Shown: positions 12,700-24,406 of the stretch, in pieces
Layout of the letters: every line of letters begins with the position of its first letter
Numbering within the stretch: position 1 is the first letter of the stretch
From: Azolla caroliniana
Lineage: Eukaryota; Polypodiophyta
DNA: 64,000 bases
NCBI GenBank assembly: GCA_043228905.1
Contig: JBHGNT010000009.1
Coordinates: 15,128,001-15,192,000 of the forward strand
Reading direction: 5' to 3'
Made by a program: the position numbers and the translations under genes
Notes under the pieces: model-generated
What the model was told of the DNA's origin: nothing
The model's database searches: none
The model's input: the letters and a program-made list of their open reading frames with translations, nothing else

Positions 12700-13395
12700 T
12701 GTCGCGTTGTTACGCGCTTGCGCGTAGAAGAGCGGGACCACGGGGGTCTTGGACCGAGGAGTGAGAGAGAGAGAGATTCACAGACATGCAAAAGCGAGAA
12801 GGAGAGATATAGAACGGAACACTTGATTACAATAACCACAGATTACAATAACGAGAGATTACAATAACAAGAGATTACAATAACAAGATATTACAATAAC
12901 AAGAGATTACAAACTCAAACAGTTACAACTGGCAAGGCGGCGATGGACCCGACACGGGGACCCTACTCACGCACACAGATGGAACCCATTGGACCCAGAG
13001 AAACGCAGAAGGAAAAGCCTCTGTTGGCAGCGCACGGGCTACCCATGAAGCAGAGGCATCGAACTCCCCCCCCCCCCCCCCCCCCCCCCGACCCACGGAG
13101 AATGACGGTCGGAGGAGGAGAGAGAGTTCGGCTCTCGGTCCTGTAGCACTTCGTCCTCCTTAACGCGCGATCCCCCCGTCTTCCTTCTCTCCTCTCCTTA
13201 AATAGTTCCCAAAAGGGGGTGCCCCTTTCCCTAGTCAAATCGCTTTATTCCCTGTCCCTTCTGACAGAGATACGCACAATCCCTCCTAATAAATGGAATC
13301 AATATCAAAATATCAATTCATGTGTCCATTCGTGTAAGAGCCGGTTCATGCGCCTTTTTGTCCGAATCCGCCTATGGCCGGTTTTCTTCACGACA
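12700..13395 (-). repeat. D 5' LTR (complete, 696 bp)
   Basis: Read on the minus strand it starts TGTCGTGAAG and ends AACGCGACA. A TATA-like CTATTTAAGG lies near 13195. U5 carries the block CCCCCGTGGTCCCGC shared with C, E and (slightly varied) B. A 24-bp poly-C run (13066-13089) is 10 bp in the 3' LTR. ACGG follows at 13396-13399. Confidence 0.85.
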
Positions 13396-13399
13396 ACGG

Positions 13400-15032
13400 T
13401 GTAGAAGTGCGGATGGGCTATCCTACGGTGATCCTCACACCGATCCGGAGACTCCGGCGGTCGGCCCGAGAGCTGGCGTGAGACCTAGAGAGAAGAACGG
13501 TGACGGCAGGTGAACGGAATCTAGCAGAAGGGCCGAAAGGGAGCAGAAGGAGGTGTCAGGCCAGCGATGTGGCCACGAACCAGATACGGACCCAATTGGC
13601 AAGGTCAGAAGGACGAAGATTGAACGCGCTTGGTACACGAGTCAGTTGCCTAACGGATTGGAGGCTTGAGAAGGATCCTTCACACCGGATCTAGAGACTT
13701 CGGCGGTCAACACCGAGAGCTGACGTAAGAACAAGATGCTGACGGTGGCAGTGAGCGGACGAAGGCCGTAGCAACAGAGGCACCGAGTAACCAAGGCGTC
13801 GCGAGAACAACGAAGGCTAGGCAGGCCGAAACGGGCAAGGGTGATCCTTCATGGGTAGCAGCACGGAAAGCTACCAAGGACACCCAAGCGGGGAGCGGTG
13901 TGTCGAACCGAAAGGGCAAACCCAAAAGCGGATCGGAAGACGTGCGTGTGGCCATCAAGGGCCGAAGTAAAACATGGGTACGGGATAGTGTTCGGCATAG
14001 GCGGTGCTGAGCAAGGAAGATGGAAGACGGCACACGAGACGGTGTTCGGAAACCAAGTGCAGGATAGGCTGCACGGGTCGGTAGCCGAAAACGGTATCGA
14101 TGACCGAAGGAGGATCCTCCACACCCACTTCGGAGATCTCGGTGGTTCAGTCAGAGTGGCAACAACTCATGTGGCAAGCTAAGCCCAACATAACAAGCTG
14201 GTAGGGGCGAGGGGACGACGACAAGTATGGCACCGAACCAGTTGCAGCAGCGTGAAACAAAAGGGGCTAAGCGGGCCAACACGGGGTGTCCCTTGAATGC
14301 GGAGAACACCGGTATGCGGAGAAATGACAAGCGACGACACATGATCTGGCCAAGCAGGGGCCGACGAAGTGTGCACAAAGAAAGACCAGAGTTCGGCACA
14401 TGTGGCGCCGAGCAAAGGAGGACGGCGGACTGAGCCTCTTGCGGGGCGTAGTCAAGAGTTACGTGGCACACGGAGGTGCCTGGACGAGAATACGGGCGCG
14501 AAGACGGATTGCATAGGTCGGTAGCCTCAAAGAACATTGACAGCCCAAGAACGATCCTTGACACCGATTCTGGAGACCTCGGTAGTTCAGCCATCATGGT
14601 AATGTAAGACCGAGGAGAAGGAAGGAAGGTGGCGGCAAGGAGACAAAGGCAATAGCGAACCACAACAGTGAACGAGTAATCAAGGCATCGCGATGATTTC
14701 CGGAGGCCAAGAGGGCCACTATGGGGTGTTCCTTGGACGTAGAGGATACCTGTATACGGGGACGCGATGAGTGTGCGTACGGTCGATCAAGGGCCACGAG
14801 ACGAGCACGCGTACGAGAGAATATCGCAGCAAACGACTTGTTGATAGGTCGATCGAGCCTACGGAGAGGCGAGCGCGAGGATGGAACCGGAGCCGACGGT
14901 TCAGACCGGCGGAGGCCAACACGGTAGCCGGGATGTGGATTACGGAAGGCCGGTTGCTCACTACGGTCGGGATCTCTCACACTTCTTCGAACTTGGCACG
15001 TACCGGTGGATGTGCGGTTTGGTGGGGGCGGA
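13400..15032 (+). repeat. E internal region with repeated cassettes (right half)
   Basis: This continues E after D. Cassettes occur near 13430, 13680, 14120 and 14555, with cores such as GGAGACTCCGGCGGTC and GAGACTTCGGCGGTCAAC. The DNA is purine-rich on this strand and has no long coding frame that can be trusted. It ends at GGTGGGGGCGGA (15021-15032), the polypurine tract directly before the 3' LTR. Confidence 0.7.
15021..15032 (+). other. Polypurine tract of E
   Basis: GGTGGGGGCGGA directly precedes the TGTCGTGAAG LTR start. C has the near-identical TGTGGGGGCGGA at the matching place. This is the expected primer for plus-strand cDNA synthesis. Confidence 0.75.
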
Positions 15033-15701
15033 TGTCGTGAAGATTCACGACCATAGTGAGAAAACCGGAGAAGTTAGTGGCATCGGCGAAGTGCATCATG
15101 TGCACTTACCCTTGTATAAACGTGTTTTCTTGTTTTCTTCTTATTTTCTTGTTTTCTATTAGGGTTCTTTGAGGTCTTCTTCTTCGTCGTTGTCGTGTGG
15201 GTTGAATCTTCATGTCTGTTTAGGGTTTAGTCTGGTTAGGAGCTCGTATGTCTAAAGGGTTTTAGGCTTTTGCCCTGTCTCCTATGCAAGACCCTGTTCG
15301 GCACGATGAGCCCGAGAGCTCCCCAATCAACGGCTTGGCAGAAGACTGTTGTTGTAACCTAACCTACCTTGGTCCAACTCGAAGCCGGAGTTGTATCTTG
15401 CTCTTGTACATATATAATGAAGTTCTATGCATTTGTGTTTCTGTCTGCTTCTTCGGATTTTCTTCTTTCCCTTTCTATACGTAAGTAGCGTGCGGTGAGT
15501 TGGTGTTGCACGTATTCTCTCTCTCTCTCTCCCTCTCTCGGGTTCGACAGCCTCCGATACGCGTCTGGAATCATTCTGGTTAGCGCCATAGCTAGTGCAG
15601 CCAGGACCGGAGAGGGTCGGTCTCCCGGTATCCATCTCTTCCTCGTCTGAGACCCCCGTGGTCCCACCCCTTTCGACACATACTCGCGGAATACCGTGAC
15701 A
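15033..15701 (+). repeat. E 3' LTR with internal deletion
   Basis: It starts TGTCGTGAAGATTC and ends CCGTGACA, and is followed by ACGC. Compared with the C LTR (915-918 bp), about 200 bp or more are missing after TTGTATAAACGTG. The loss includes the TATA box and the block ending GGGTATACCA, so the promoter is gone. Confidence 0.8.
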
Positions 15702-18034
15702 ACGCACCATCAAGCCAAAGAAGTGAGCCCGAACGGAAATCACACCCAACAAGTCTCCAAACGATAGCAGCTCCTAGCAAAACACACCCCCGGATGGACA
15801 GCAGGAGACTCGTCTCAGCGGGAAACAGAAGCTTTAGCAAACTGGAGGTAGGAGCCGGTGGAGAAAGTTCCATAAAAGACAACGAAACCAATCAAGATAA
15901 AGTTGTGACAGCATGAAAGAGATAAGGACGAACTGGTACACAGGGTAAACCAGGAAACCGTGGAAGAGAAGTTTGAAGAGGAACCAACTGAAACCCTCCA
16001 ACGACACCCACGGAAGTGCGACGGTGAGTAGCAAGGGGAAGGATCGGGCCTAGCGAAGGATAACACACTGATTCCTTGCTCAACGGTAATGGAACCCAGA
16101 CTGGAAACGACACTAGCTAACAGATCAGAAGCGATGAAGATGGTTCAACCGGAACCGAAGTTAGAGGGACATACATCATCGGGTCTTTTAGGGTAGCAAC
16201 AAGAAGAATGCCGGCTGGAGCAGACACTAGAGCAAAAAGAGCCAGTTGCACAATGGCTCAGGGAGGAGGAAGAACTGCTACCGGAGCTAGTGCAGTAGTT
16301 CGCTGCACTCACACAACATGGAAAATGCCGGCAATGGTTAGAATGGTTTGGCAAGCAGGTAGAGAGTGTGGCTGTTTCCAAATGGATGGAGAACAACAGG
16401 TGAAGCCGAGACAAGTGGAATGATTGCTGAAAATAACCAAAGAATTGGAAAAAGCCCGAAATAAGATTCGGAGCCTAGAGGAGGAGTTGGCAAGGGCTAA
16501 GGATTTCTAAGTCCTTATGTCAAAGATGGGCCAAAGCATAAGCTCCAGAACAAAAGATTGTAGAACTAGCTAATCTATAGAAGGAAGCTTCAGAAACGAA
16601 TTCATAACTAGAGGCCAGCACAACCCAGTAAAAGACGTTGAGTGGGAATAGGAAATGCTAACACTAAGGGAGGAATTAGCCACTCAGGAAGCATTGAGAG
16701 AAAGAGAAAGAGCGCAAACAAAGACAACTGAAGAAGAGAAACAGAGAGTTGAAGAAAATCTCTGAAAAGTCAAGCAAAAAACGACTGGTTGAAGGAGGAA
16801 AGAGAAAAGTTGCTACAGGAAAAAGACAAGCTCCGGAGGATGGCCGAGATGGAAATAAAGCGGTTGAAAGAAGAAATCCGATAGCAAATGGACCGAGAAG
16901 ATAGGGCATGCTCTCAAATAAACCAACGTCTCAAGCAAAAAATGGAGGATTTTGAAAAGTTGCACCGGGACCATAAACAACTCGAGGTAGAGCATAAGAA
17001 GCTAGGGTGGGATTTCGACTGACACCAAGAAAAATTGAAGGAGGTCCGGACGGAATTGGCAAAGAAGACGGAGACACTAGCGGATAAGTAGAAGATGATG
17101 GTTGCATCCACGACACAGATGATGGAAGAAGTGGCAAGTAAAAGGACGTAGTTCACCACAAAGAACTATGAGGAAACGGAACGAGCAAAGATGGTTTTGG
17201 ACAAGGTTCAAACAACCTACCAAACCAAACTGCTGGAATATGAAGTGTCAGCAAAGGCCACTACCGCCCTCATCAAACAACTTAAGGACGAGAAGTTGGC
17301 CACGGAGGACAACACAAAGCTCGACGTTGAATGAATTCGGATGATAGTCACGTCATGGAAAGACTGGATGAAGGCAAATATTGACGATTTTTCAGTTGCA
17401 GTATGGAATCAATGGTCACAGCAAGTGGCAGAACTACAGGTCCTCAAAGCCGATGCGAAAAACCAAAAGAAGGCCGGTGACAATTTCTACAAGATGTAAG
17501 AAGAAAGTATTGTCACCATCTGGTATGGATTGTCAGATGATTTTTCGCTTTGGCCGACACTCACCTCGAAGTTGTCCGGAGGCTGATTAAAAGGCTCAAC
17601 GATGATCAACTTGGAACACAATTACAGTTCAGCCGATACGAGCGGGAGCATCGGCGGTTAGAAACAAAGAAAAGAGCGGCGGCAATAAACATTAGCGATG
17701 AGGACCCGTCTGTAGAACCACAACCGCAGCGGGAAGAGCAGTCAAACCAGCAATCGAATGATGTTTGAGTAGAGCAGCCAGATGGAGCCAGTACAGAACA
17801 AACGGAAAAAGCCAGGACAAAACAACCAGAACAAGCCGGAAATGGAGAGAATGTTGGAGCCAGAGCAGTATAAGAACGACATCAATCAGAAGGGGCCGGA
17901 GAATAGCAGCAGCAAAGTGAAGAACCACTTGAACCCTTGGATCAGAGTATTTTGGACATACTTGACAAGGAGTGACGAAGGTAGCCTGTGGGTTCAACGT
18001 GCAATGCACTGTCCCACGGGCGTGCCATGTGTTG
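15702..18034 (+). pseudogene. H1: long coiled-coil protein gene of a non-autonomous element
   Basis: On the plus strand, broken frames encode Lys/Glu/Gln-rich heptad-like segments from about 16200 to 17490 (EKLLQEKDKLRRMAEME; KQKMEDFEKLHRDHKQLE; LKEVRTELAKKTETLADK). A C-terminal block near 17360-17490 (WKDWMKANID, then QQVAELQVLKADA and NQKKAGDNFYKM) is homologous to H2 at about 31600-31745. There is no RT, protease or zinc knuckle. TAG and TGA stops break it. The function is unknown; a Gag-like structural role is inferred from its LTR setting. E's 3' LTR abuts its left edge. Confidence 0.6.
17996..18034 (+). repeat. Conserved palindromic block at the end of H1
   Basis: The block contains GTGCAATGCAC followed by TCCCACGGGCGTGCCA. 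The same block, GTGCAAAGCAC then TCCCACGGGCGTGCTA, stands at 32332-32370 after H2. In each case it lies between the coding end and an LTR-like promoter region. Confidence 0.65.
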
Positions 18035-18470
18035 GCCAGAGTATGGTTCAGAGGACAAATATGGAAAGGGATGAGTCGGAGTCGAATTTTATATTTAGAG
18101 CAATAATTAGTTAGAAATATTATAGGAACTAGCGGATTCGGAATAGTTGTACTGATCCGGATCCAGACCTATTCATAGCCAGTAAGGCACCTTTTTGTAT
18201 TCTCAACTGGAGGCCTATAAAAGGATCTGGGAACCAATGTAATAGCTATCGGAAGTAATACAAGTTAGATTTTTTATCTAAGATTATTGTCCCTTGTCTA
18301 CGTGTCATTCTACGCTTCCATTCTCTATCTTACGTCTGTTCTAATTAAACGGTTGCTCATTACCCCAATCCGGAACGTATCCGGAATCAGTCGGATTGGA
18401 ATCGGATCGGTGTCGGATAACATCATTCCCGTAACCACCCCTTTGGTGAAGTGTCCGGAAGGGCACCCTG
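18035..18470 (+). repeat. Probable H1 3' LTR region
   Basis: It starts near TGTTGGCCAGAG and includes a TATA box (CCTATAAAAGG, 18213-18223) about 180 bp downstream. It has no coding potential. No matching 5' LTR was found, so the boundaries are uncertain. Confidence 0.45.
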
Positions 18471-18850
18471 TGTTTGTGGCTAGTCCAACCCAGGATAAAC
18501 AAACACACCCTTGAGAGTGTATGAACACTCAAAGGTCAAAAGTCACACCATTACTCTCTACACATTAACTATGTGTCATAGAATCATATTCTATGACACA
18601 TAACTAATGAGTTTCCACATTCCCCATGACTAATGAGCTTCGGTAGTTAATGAAGAGAGAGAGTGACTATATAAAGCACCCTCATCCTACTTTGTAATGA
18701 CTCGGTTAATCTCCTTTGTAATATACATCTTCTTGAGTATTCTATTTTCTATTTTATCTATCTTGTGTCTCTCTCCTCTCCTCTTCTCAAACACACAACA
18801 CACATCTCTAACCTATTCCGCTGCATAGAATTATACCACGATTCTTTACA
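18471..18850 (+). repeat. F-like LTR upstream of H2
   Basis: It is homologous to the F LTR along its length (CCTTGAGAGTG, the ATAGAATCATATTCTATGACACATAA region, GACTATATAAAGCACCCTC). It ends CGATTCTTTACA, where F ends CGATTCTTAACA. TGGAACCAGAAGC follows, perhaps a decayed copia primer-binding site. Whether it is H2's own 5' LTR is unclear, because the region after H2 does not match it. Confidence 0.7.
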
Positions 18851-18879
18851 ACGTGGAACCAGAAGCATAACACTCACAC

Positions 18880-19853
18880 ATGTATAGAAGAACGTAGCCT
18901 TCAAGCTCTCTCACTCTCGCACCCCCTGCTCAGAAGCTTTCAAGCTCTCTCGTTCTCAGCCTCAACACTCTCAAATCTCTTCTCACTCTTCATCTCCCGA
19001 GCCAACCATATTGCTCGAAGTTTCGAAGGAGCTCTACACCTGGTTGAATAGGCACAGCCTAGGCGGATACCTCAAACTGGTAGATGCACCCCCCACCCCC
19101 TCACCCCACCCCACCCCACCCTTGAGGCATAGGAAATCGGACGCAGCCTGCATCCTGACACCATCACCAATGAACAAATCCGGCTGGTGTTGGGCTTGTA
19201 GCGAGCAGGGACCATGACATCGAGGCTCCACCTCAGAATGTCCATGAAGCTTATTTCGGGGAGTACTCAATATCGACAAAGGCGTATCATACACAAGGCA
19301 CGCAAATAGGCCAAAATGGCTACTGAATTCTGGCAGGCTTCGGAAAGCCACCTAACCAAGCTTGAACAACGACTCAAAGAAACCGGGCAAACAAACCCTC
19401 TAGCCCTTCCAGAACTTGCTTGCAACCATGTTGATGTGTCCACACAGACCGAGGACACAACCAACTTAGTGTCCGCCATCGAAACGGACAAGGTCTCTCC
19501 ACCCAACTACGAAGAGTAGCTCGCGGTGCAATCGGTGACCTCCGCGAAAGCAAAAGAGCGTTATGAAGCAGCCAAAGTAGAGGCCGACCAAATCCCGGAG
19601 CAAGTAGAGAAACGTGAAGCCGAACTCCAAGAACGGCTCGACGCACAAACAACAAAGCTCTACGAAACTAAAGAAAATGTCGAGTTGGTTCTTAGAGCAA
19701 CAAATGAGGATTCTGCAACCAAAATACATGAAATTAAGGAAGGATACCAACTTGTTGCGGCCATTACAAACAAACAACTCATCAGTCTCCAAAACAAACA
19801 CACAGAAGTCAAGGAAAGGTGCAACCAACAGCTTGAAATGTTGGAAGACGCGG
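18880..19853 (+). pseudogene. H2 coiled-coil gene, left half
   Basis: Frames on the plus strand encode MATEFWQASESHLTKLEQRL (19316) and, after a TAG at 19517, a Glu/Lys-rich helix-forming stretch (AKVEADQIPEQVEKREAELQ) to 19853, where C is inserted. The frame continues without a break at 31305 once C and its 4-bp duplication are removed. A C/CA-rich run lies at 19086-19120. The product is unknown but related to H1. Confidence 0.65.
19850..19853. other. Target-site duplication of C (left copy, GCGG)
   Basis: GCGG precedes the C LTR and ACGG (31301-31304) follows it, a 4-bp duplication with one change. Removing C and one copy restores an open coiled-coil frame in H2, which supports the 4-bp length. 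Confidence 0.7.
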
Positions 19854-20771
19854 TGTCGTGGTAATCCGCGACTATGTGTCGAAAGGAGCGGGACCACGGG
19901 GGTCTCAGACGAGGAAGAGATGGGTGTCAAGAAGCTAACTTCTTGCCAGTCCCGGTTGCACTGGTTGTGGCACAAACCAAAGCGATTCCGGATGCGTACT
20001 GGCGGCTACCAAACACAAGAGAGGGAGAGAGAGAGAGAACACACGCCCCCCACCGACTCTACACACGCCTCTTATGTACAAGAAACAAAGGGAAAGAAAT
20101 GCACTCGACACCAACAAAGAAACGAATATGCACAACCTAATATATCTATATTCACACGAGCAAGATACACCTCCGGCTTCAAGCCAGACCAAGGTAGGTT
20201 AGCTTACAACAGTCGTCTGCTGCCAAGCCACCAATCAAGCTCGTCATGCCGAGCAGGGTCTTGCATAGGAGACCGAACTGAAGCAAACCCCATTGAACAT
20301 ACAAGCTCTTCACCAGACTAAACCCTAAACAGACACGAAGGAGAAGAAGAAGTCGAAGAACCCTAACCGGAAACAAGAAAGTAAGAACAAGAAGAAGCTA
20401 CCGAAAATGAAACCCTAAACGAAATGGGTGGAAGAAGACCAAAGTAGAAACCCTAAGAAAATAAGAATGAGATGAAGAGGAAGAACACCACCAAACCCTA
20501 GACCTAAGTGATATACCCTCCTAACTCAAAATGGGCAACCCCTCTACAAGGGACCCTCCCTTCCTTTTATAGAACAAGGTGAGGGATGCGTTACAATGTG
20601 GGATAAATCCCGATTTACATGGGACTCTCTATCCCGACTTGACTCCTACTCGACGTCATAAAGGCACCCCTATTATTCACACGTTTTTACAAGGGTAAGT
20701 GCAGATGATGCACTCCGCCGATTCTTCTGATATTCCCCGGTTTCTCACCATGTCCCGGAATCTTCTTGACA
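19854..20771 (-). repeat. C 3' LTR (918 bp)
   Basis: It begins TGTCGTGGTAATCC on the plus strand and ends CTTCTTGACA at 20771. It matches the right-hand LTR at 30386-31300 over its whole length with scattered substitutions. The next bases (TCCGCCCCCACA) are the polypurine tract read in reverse. Confidence 0.9.
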
Positions 20772-22748
20772 TCCGCCCCCACAAAACCGCACGTTCACCG
20801 GTACGTGCCATGTTCGGAGAAGGGTGAGAGATTCCGGCCGGTGAGGAAACAGTCTTCCATAATCCACATTCTGGCTGTATGTTGACCTCGCCGGTTTGAA
20901 CCATCGGCTCCGGTTCCTTCTCCGTGTTTGCCTCCCCGTAGGCTTGTTCAACCCGTCGATAGGTCATTCGCCGCGATCCCCTAGTGTGCGTGCTTCCTTG
21001 TTGGCCCTTCTTTCGACCGCATCCATGTTTCTCGTCCCTTCGGATACGCGGTGTCCCCCGTCCGAGGAGCACTCGTGATGGCCCACTTGGCCTTTGTCGA
21101 CCTTCGCGTCGTCCCGGTTCTCGATCCACACTGGTCTCCACCACCTTCGTCCCCTCGCCGCCACCTACCTTCTCCTAGGTCTTACGTTGCCACATCGGCG
21201 GAACTGCCAAGGTCTCTGGAACCAATGTGGAGGATCCCTCTCCGGTCTACGTGAGATCACCTGGACCGGCAACCCATCTTTGCGCCTGTATTCTTGCTCC
21301 GGCACCTCCGTGTTCCGCACATCCCCTTCTCGTGTTCAGCTTCGCCCGTGCCAAACTCGGGTTACTTCCCATGCACGCGTCGTCGGCCCTCACCCGGCCA
21401 GATCGTGCATCGCCGCTTCTCCACGTACCGGTGTCCTCTACGTTCGAGGAACACCCCGTAGTAGCCTGCTTGGCCACTTCCATCTTGCGCTGCTGCCACC
21501 GGTTTGGAGCCTTTTGCTTGGCGTCGTCCCCTCGCCCCCACCAGCTTGTTACCTCGGGTTTGGCTTGTCACGCCAGTCGTTGGCACTCCGACTGAACCAC
21601 CAAGATCTCCGAAGCGGGTGTGGAGGATCCTTCTCTGGCCCTCGATCCTATTTCTGGTCTCCAATCTGTGCACTCTATTACACGACCGTGCTCTGGTTCC
21701 TAACACTGCTATACTCCGTGTTTCGCCTTCCTTGTTCGGCACCGCCTGTGCCGAACGTCGTCCCGTACCCGTGCTTTGCTTTGGCCCTCAATGGCCACAC
21801 GCACGTCTTCCGATCTGCTTTCGGGTGTGCCCTTTCTGGTTCGACGCACCACTCCTTGACCGGGTGTCCTCGACAGCTTACCGGAAGATCACCCTTGCCA
21901 CGTTCCAGCCCGCATGGCCTCCTTCGTTCGCGTGATGCCTCGATTATTTGGTGCTTCTGCTGTTGCCGCCTTCGTGCCCTTGCCGCCACCTTCCATTACC
22001 CTCGGTGTCACGTTGCCACGTCAACCGAACTGCCGAGGTCTTCAGACAGGTGTGAGGATCCTTCTTGGGCCTCCGATTTGTTGGGTCACTGACTCATGTA
22101 TCGAGCACATCCGATCTTTGTCTTGCCAACTCTGTCGGTCGGATCCGTATCCAGTTCGTGGCCGCGTCGCCGGCCTGATACCTCTTTCCGCTCTTTTTCG
22201 GCCCTTGCTTTGTCGGATCCCGTTCATCTGCCGCCACCGTCCTTCTCTCTAGGTCTTACGCCGGCTCTTGAGCCGACTACCGGAGTCTCTAGATTGGTGT
22301 GAGGATCGCCGTAGGATCACCCATCCACACTTCCCACATCGCCGGTTCCCGTTTCCTACCACCACCATCCTTCTCACTCGGTCTCATGTTGCCATGTCGA
22401 CTTGAACTGCCAGTGTCTTTGGATCGGTGTGAGGATACCATAGGACCGTCTTCCGCGTTGTTTTCCGGCTGGGTCGGTTCCCATTCTTGCCGGAAGGCCT
22501 GATTTCACAGTGCCATGTCGGCTTGAACTGCCGGTGTGAGGATCCCATAGGACCAACCTATCGCTACCTTTGCCCTCATCCCCTCGCTGCCATCGTTAGT
22601 CTCTTGGTCTTACGTCAGCTCCGCTGACGACTGCCGAAGTCTCTAGATCCAGTGTGAACAAACCTCCTTGGCCCTCCCGTCTTCCCGACCCTATCCTTGG
22701 CTTGTCCTTCTCCGCATGTCAAAAGGGTGGCTCGCTCCACACCCTCTC
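20772..22748 (-). repeat. C internal region with cassettes, distal half
   Basis: This is non-coding and the inverse of E's 13400-15032. Cassette cores recur near 21210, 21600, 22035, 22280, 22410, 22530 and 22630 (for example GAACTGCCGAGGTCTTC, with GTGAGGATCC beyond). Long apparent frames across it are shadows of biased composition; none shows a domain. Confidence 0.7.
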
Positions 22749-23135
22749 TGAAAAGAATGGCGTGCGGAAGCAATATAGGAAACCGAACAACAAAAAATGC
22801 GGGTTTAATGGAAGGCTTAGGTTTGCATAGTATGCACGGGAGAGACAGAGAGTAAACACCAGAACTTTTCCAAAAATAATACTCAATCTGTACATCATGT
22901 GTGTTCAATGAACACTTTTATACAAGTCCTTTTCGGACTGACAGAAGTACTGACAGTACTTCAATGCTCATTAAGGAGCCCCTACACTAACTCCCAAATA
23001 TATTCCTTGCAGAATATCTTTCCGATGGCCTCCCGGTTTCTGCACCGATCCAACCTTCCTACGCACCGGTTTCCGACCAATCCGATCCTCGGCTTGCTCA
23101 GCCGATCCGGCCGATGTTGAGCTTGTCTCTCAACA
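22749..23135 (-). repeat. Copia1 3' LTR
   Basis: Read on the minus strand it starts TGTTGAGAGACAAGC and ends CCATTCTTTTCA. It matches 27941-28339. The polypurine tract (GCTTGAGGGGGAG, minus strand) directly adjoins at 23136. Confidence 0.92.
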
Positions 23136-23160
23136 CTCCCCCTCAAGCTCAACTTGAGGC
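23136..23160 (-). other. Copia1 polypurine tract beside the LTR
   Basis: On the minus strand it reads AGCTTGAGGGGGAG, directly before the 3' LTR. A second, internal copy of the TTGAGGGGGA core lies at about 23641-23651 inside coding sequence. Confidence 0.85.
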
Positions 23161-23356
23161 TCTTCGGGATCTTCCGGATCATCGCTCCGGTTCCTCCTGG
23201 CTCCACTCCTCGCCCGTCCTCCTCGACCTGTTCGACTCCGCGCGCTGCGACCCTTCCGGTCGGCTTGTCTGCTCCCACGGCCCTTCACAGCTCCCTTGTT
23301 GTCGCGGTGTTGGCGCTTCTCCTGCTACCTTCTTTTCCGCTTGGCCCTCGGTTGAT

Positions 23357-24406
23357 TCAATGTATCCAAATCAAACATCCGAACCGACTCGGCCACCTCC
23401 GATCGTTTTTCGTTCCCAACTCGTCTTCGGCCTTATCGCCCTTGACGGCGTCATCTACCTCATGCTTGGTTGGCTTCAGCTCTTTCTTTCGGTTGCTCCC
23501 CTTATGTCCGCTTTTGGACTCTTCCGCGGATCCGCCCTCGGCTTCTTCAACCGATCCGAAGTCGAATTCGTCATCCGACTCGGTGTCATGGCCTCTTCTA
23601 CTCCCTTCCTGCTCCCTTGCTCGGTCTTTCGAGACTGTTCTCCCCCTCAAGTTTGGCACATCGAGGTGACGCAACCCAAGAGCACCCGAGAACTGCCGCA
23701 ACTTGTCCAGACCAAGGGGCTTGGTGAAGATGTCGGCAGTTTGCTGATCCGTCGGAACATACTGAAGTTCGACTTCACCAGAAAGGACACGCTCACGGAA
23801 AAAATGGTAGTGCACCTCAATGTGCTTGGTCCAAGCGTAGAAAATGGGGTTCTTCGCGAGCTGGATGCTGCTGAGGTTGTCGCAGTAGATCGTCGTTGGA
23901 TCGGACACCTCCTCTTGCAAGTCCTTAAGAAGCCGCTTCAACCATATGGCTTCACATGTCGCGACAGCTGCTCCTCGGTACTCAGCTTCGGTGCTCGATA
24001 CTGCAACTGTCGGCTGCTTCTTACTACTCCACGCTATCACGGCACTCCCAAGAGAGAACGTGTAACCGGACGTGGAACGGCGATCGGCGGCATTGCCAAC
24101 CCAATCAACATCGGTGTAGCCAACCAACTGCGAGGCTGTACCAGTCCGATATAGCAGTCCCCGGTCCTTAGTACCGCTTACGTACCGCAGTACGTGTTGC
24201 GCACATTGAAGGTGCTCCTCGGTAGGTCGCACCATGAACTGACTGATCATCCCGACCGGATAACTGATATCGGGTCGAGTGATTGTCAAGTAGATAAGGC
24301 TTCCGACAAATTTTCGGAACCTCGTCGGGTCGCATACCTTTTCGGAATTGGGGCGAAGCTTGACGATTCTATCCAGAGGAGTCGAGACGGACTTATAGTC
24401 GGCCAT
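23357..24406 (-). pseudogene. Copia1 RT end, RNase H and C-terminal extension
   Basis: It starts within the end of RT (KSVSTPLDRIVKL), passes the copia RNase H blocks (SSTEAEYRGAA; YCDNLSSIQLAKN; KHIEVHYHF) and TKPLGLDKL, and reaches PNLRGR, where most plant copia polyproteins finish. Here the frame runs on for about 90 codons of charged sequence (ESDDEFDFGSVEEAEGG, then HEVDDAVKGDKAEDEL). PNLRGR is encoded by a polypurine-like stretch. Homologous extensions occur in Copia2 and Copia3. Confidence 0.85.

Larger units (their letters stand above)
6735..13395 (-). mobile_element. D: pol-bearing Ty3/gypsy element inserted in E
   Basis: D lies on the minus strand: 5' LTR at 12700-13395, primer-binding site, gag, zinc knuckle, protease, reverse transcriptase, RNase H, integrase with a GPY/F-type tail, then a truncated 3' LTR at 6735-7147. 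The order RT-RNase H-integrase defines Ty3/gypsy. The RT block (xxDIxIKGC, later GHLCGPYGRKPSP and HIWIPHYAH) belongs to a gypsy group unlike the common plant Tekay, CRM, Athila or Tat types. Many stops make it inactive. Confidence 0.9.
3684..15701 (+). mobile_element. E: Gag-only Ty3/gypsy-like element, split by D
   Basis: E consists of a 5' LTR (3684-4543), a primer-binding site, a decayed gag-like ORF, about 3.8 kb of internal DNA (4544-6734 plus 13400-15032), a polypurine tract and a 3' LTR (15033-15701). D is inserted into it. E contains no reverse transcriptase, RNase H or integrase. It is the same family as C: the Gag, the internal cassettes, the polypurine tract and the LTRs all match C in inverted orientation. 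I infer a non-autonomous element (LARD-like) mobilised by a B/D-type gypsy polymerase. Confidence 0.85.

Noticed and set aside
15702-18034. H1 as an ordinary host coiled-coil gene
   Set aside because: No introns or splice sites are visible, a homologous copy (H2) exists 14 kb away, and both are followed by LTR-like promoter regions.
21094-22092. 332-codon ORF, apparently a host gene
   Set aside because: It lies on the antisense strand of C's non-coding cassette region; Pro/Ser/Arg-rich low-complexity composition with no domain and no conservation with E.
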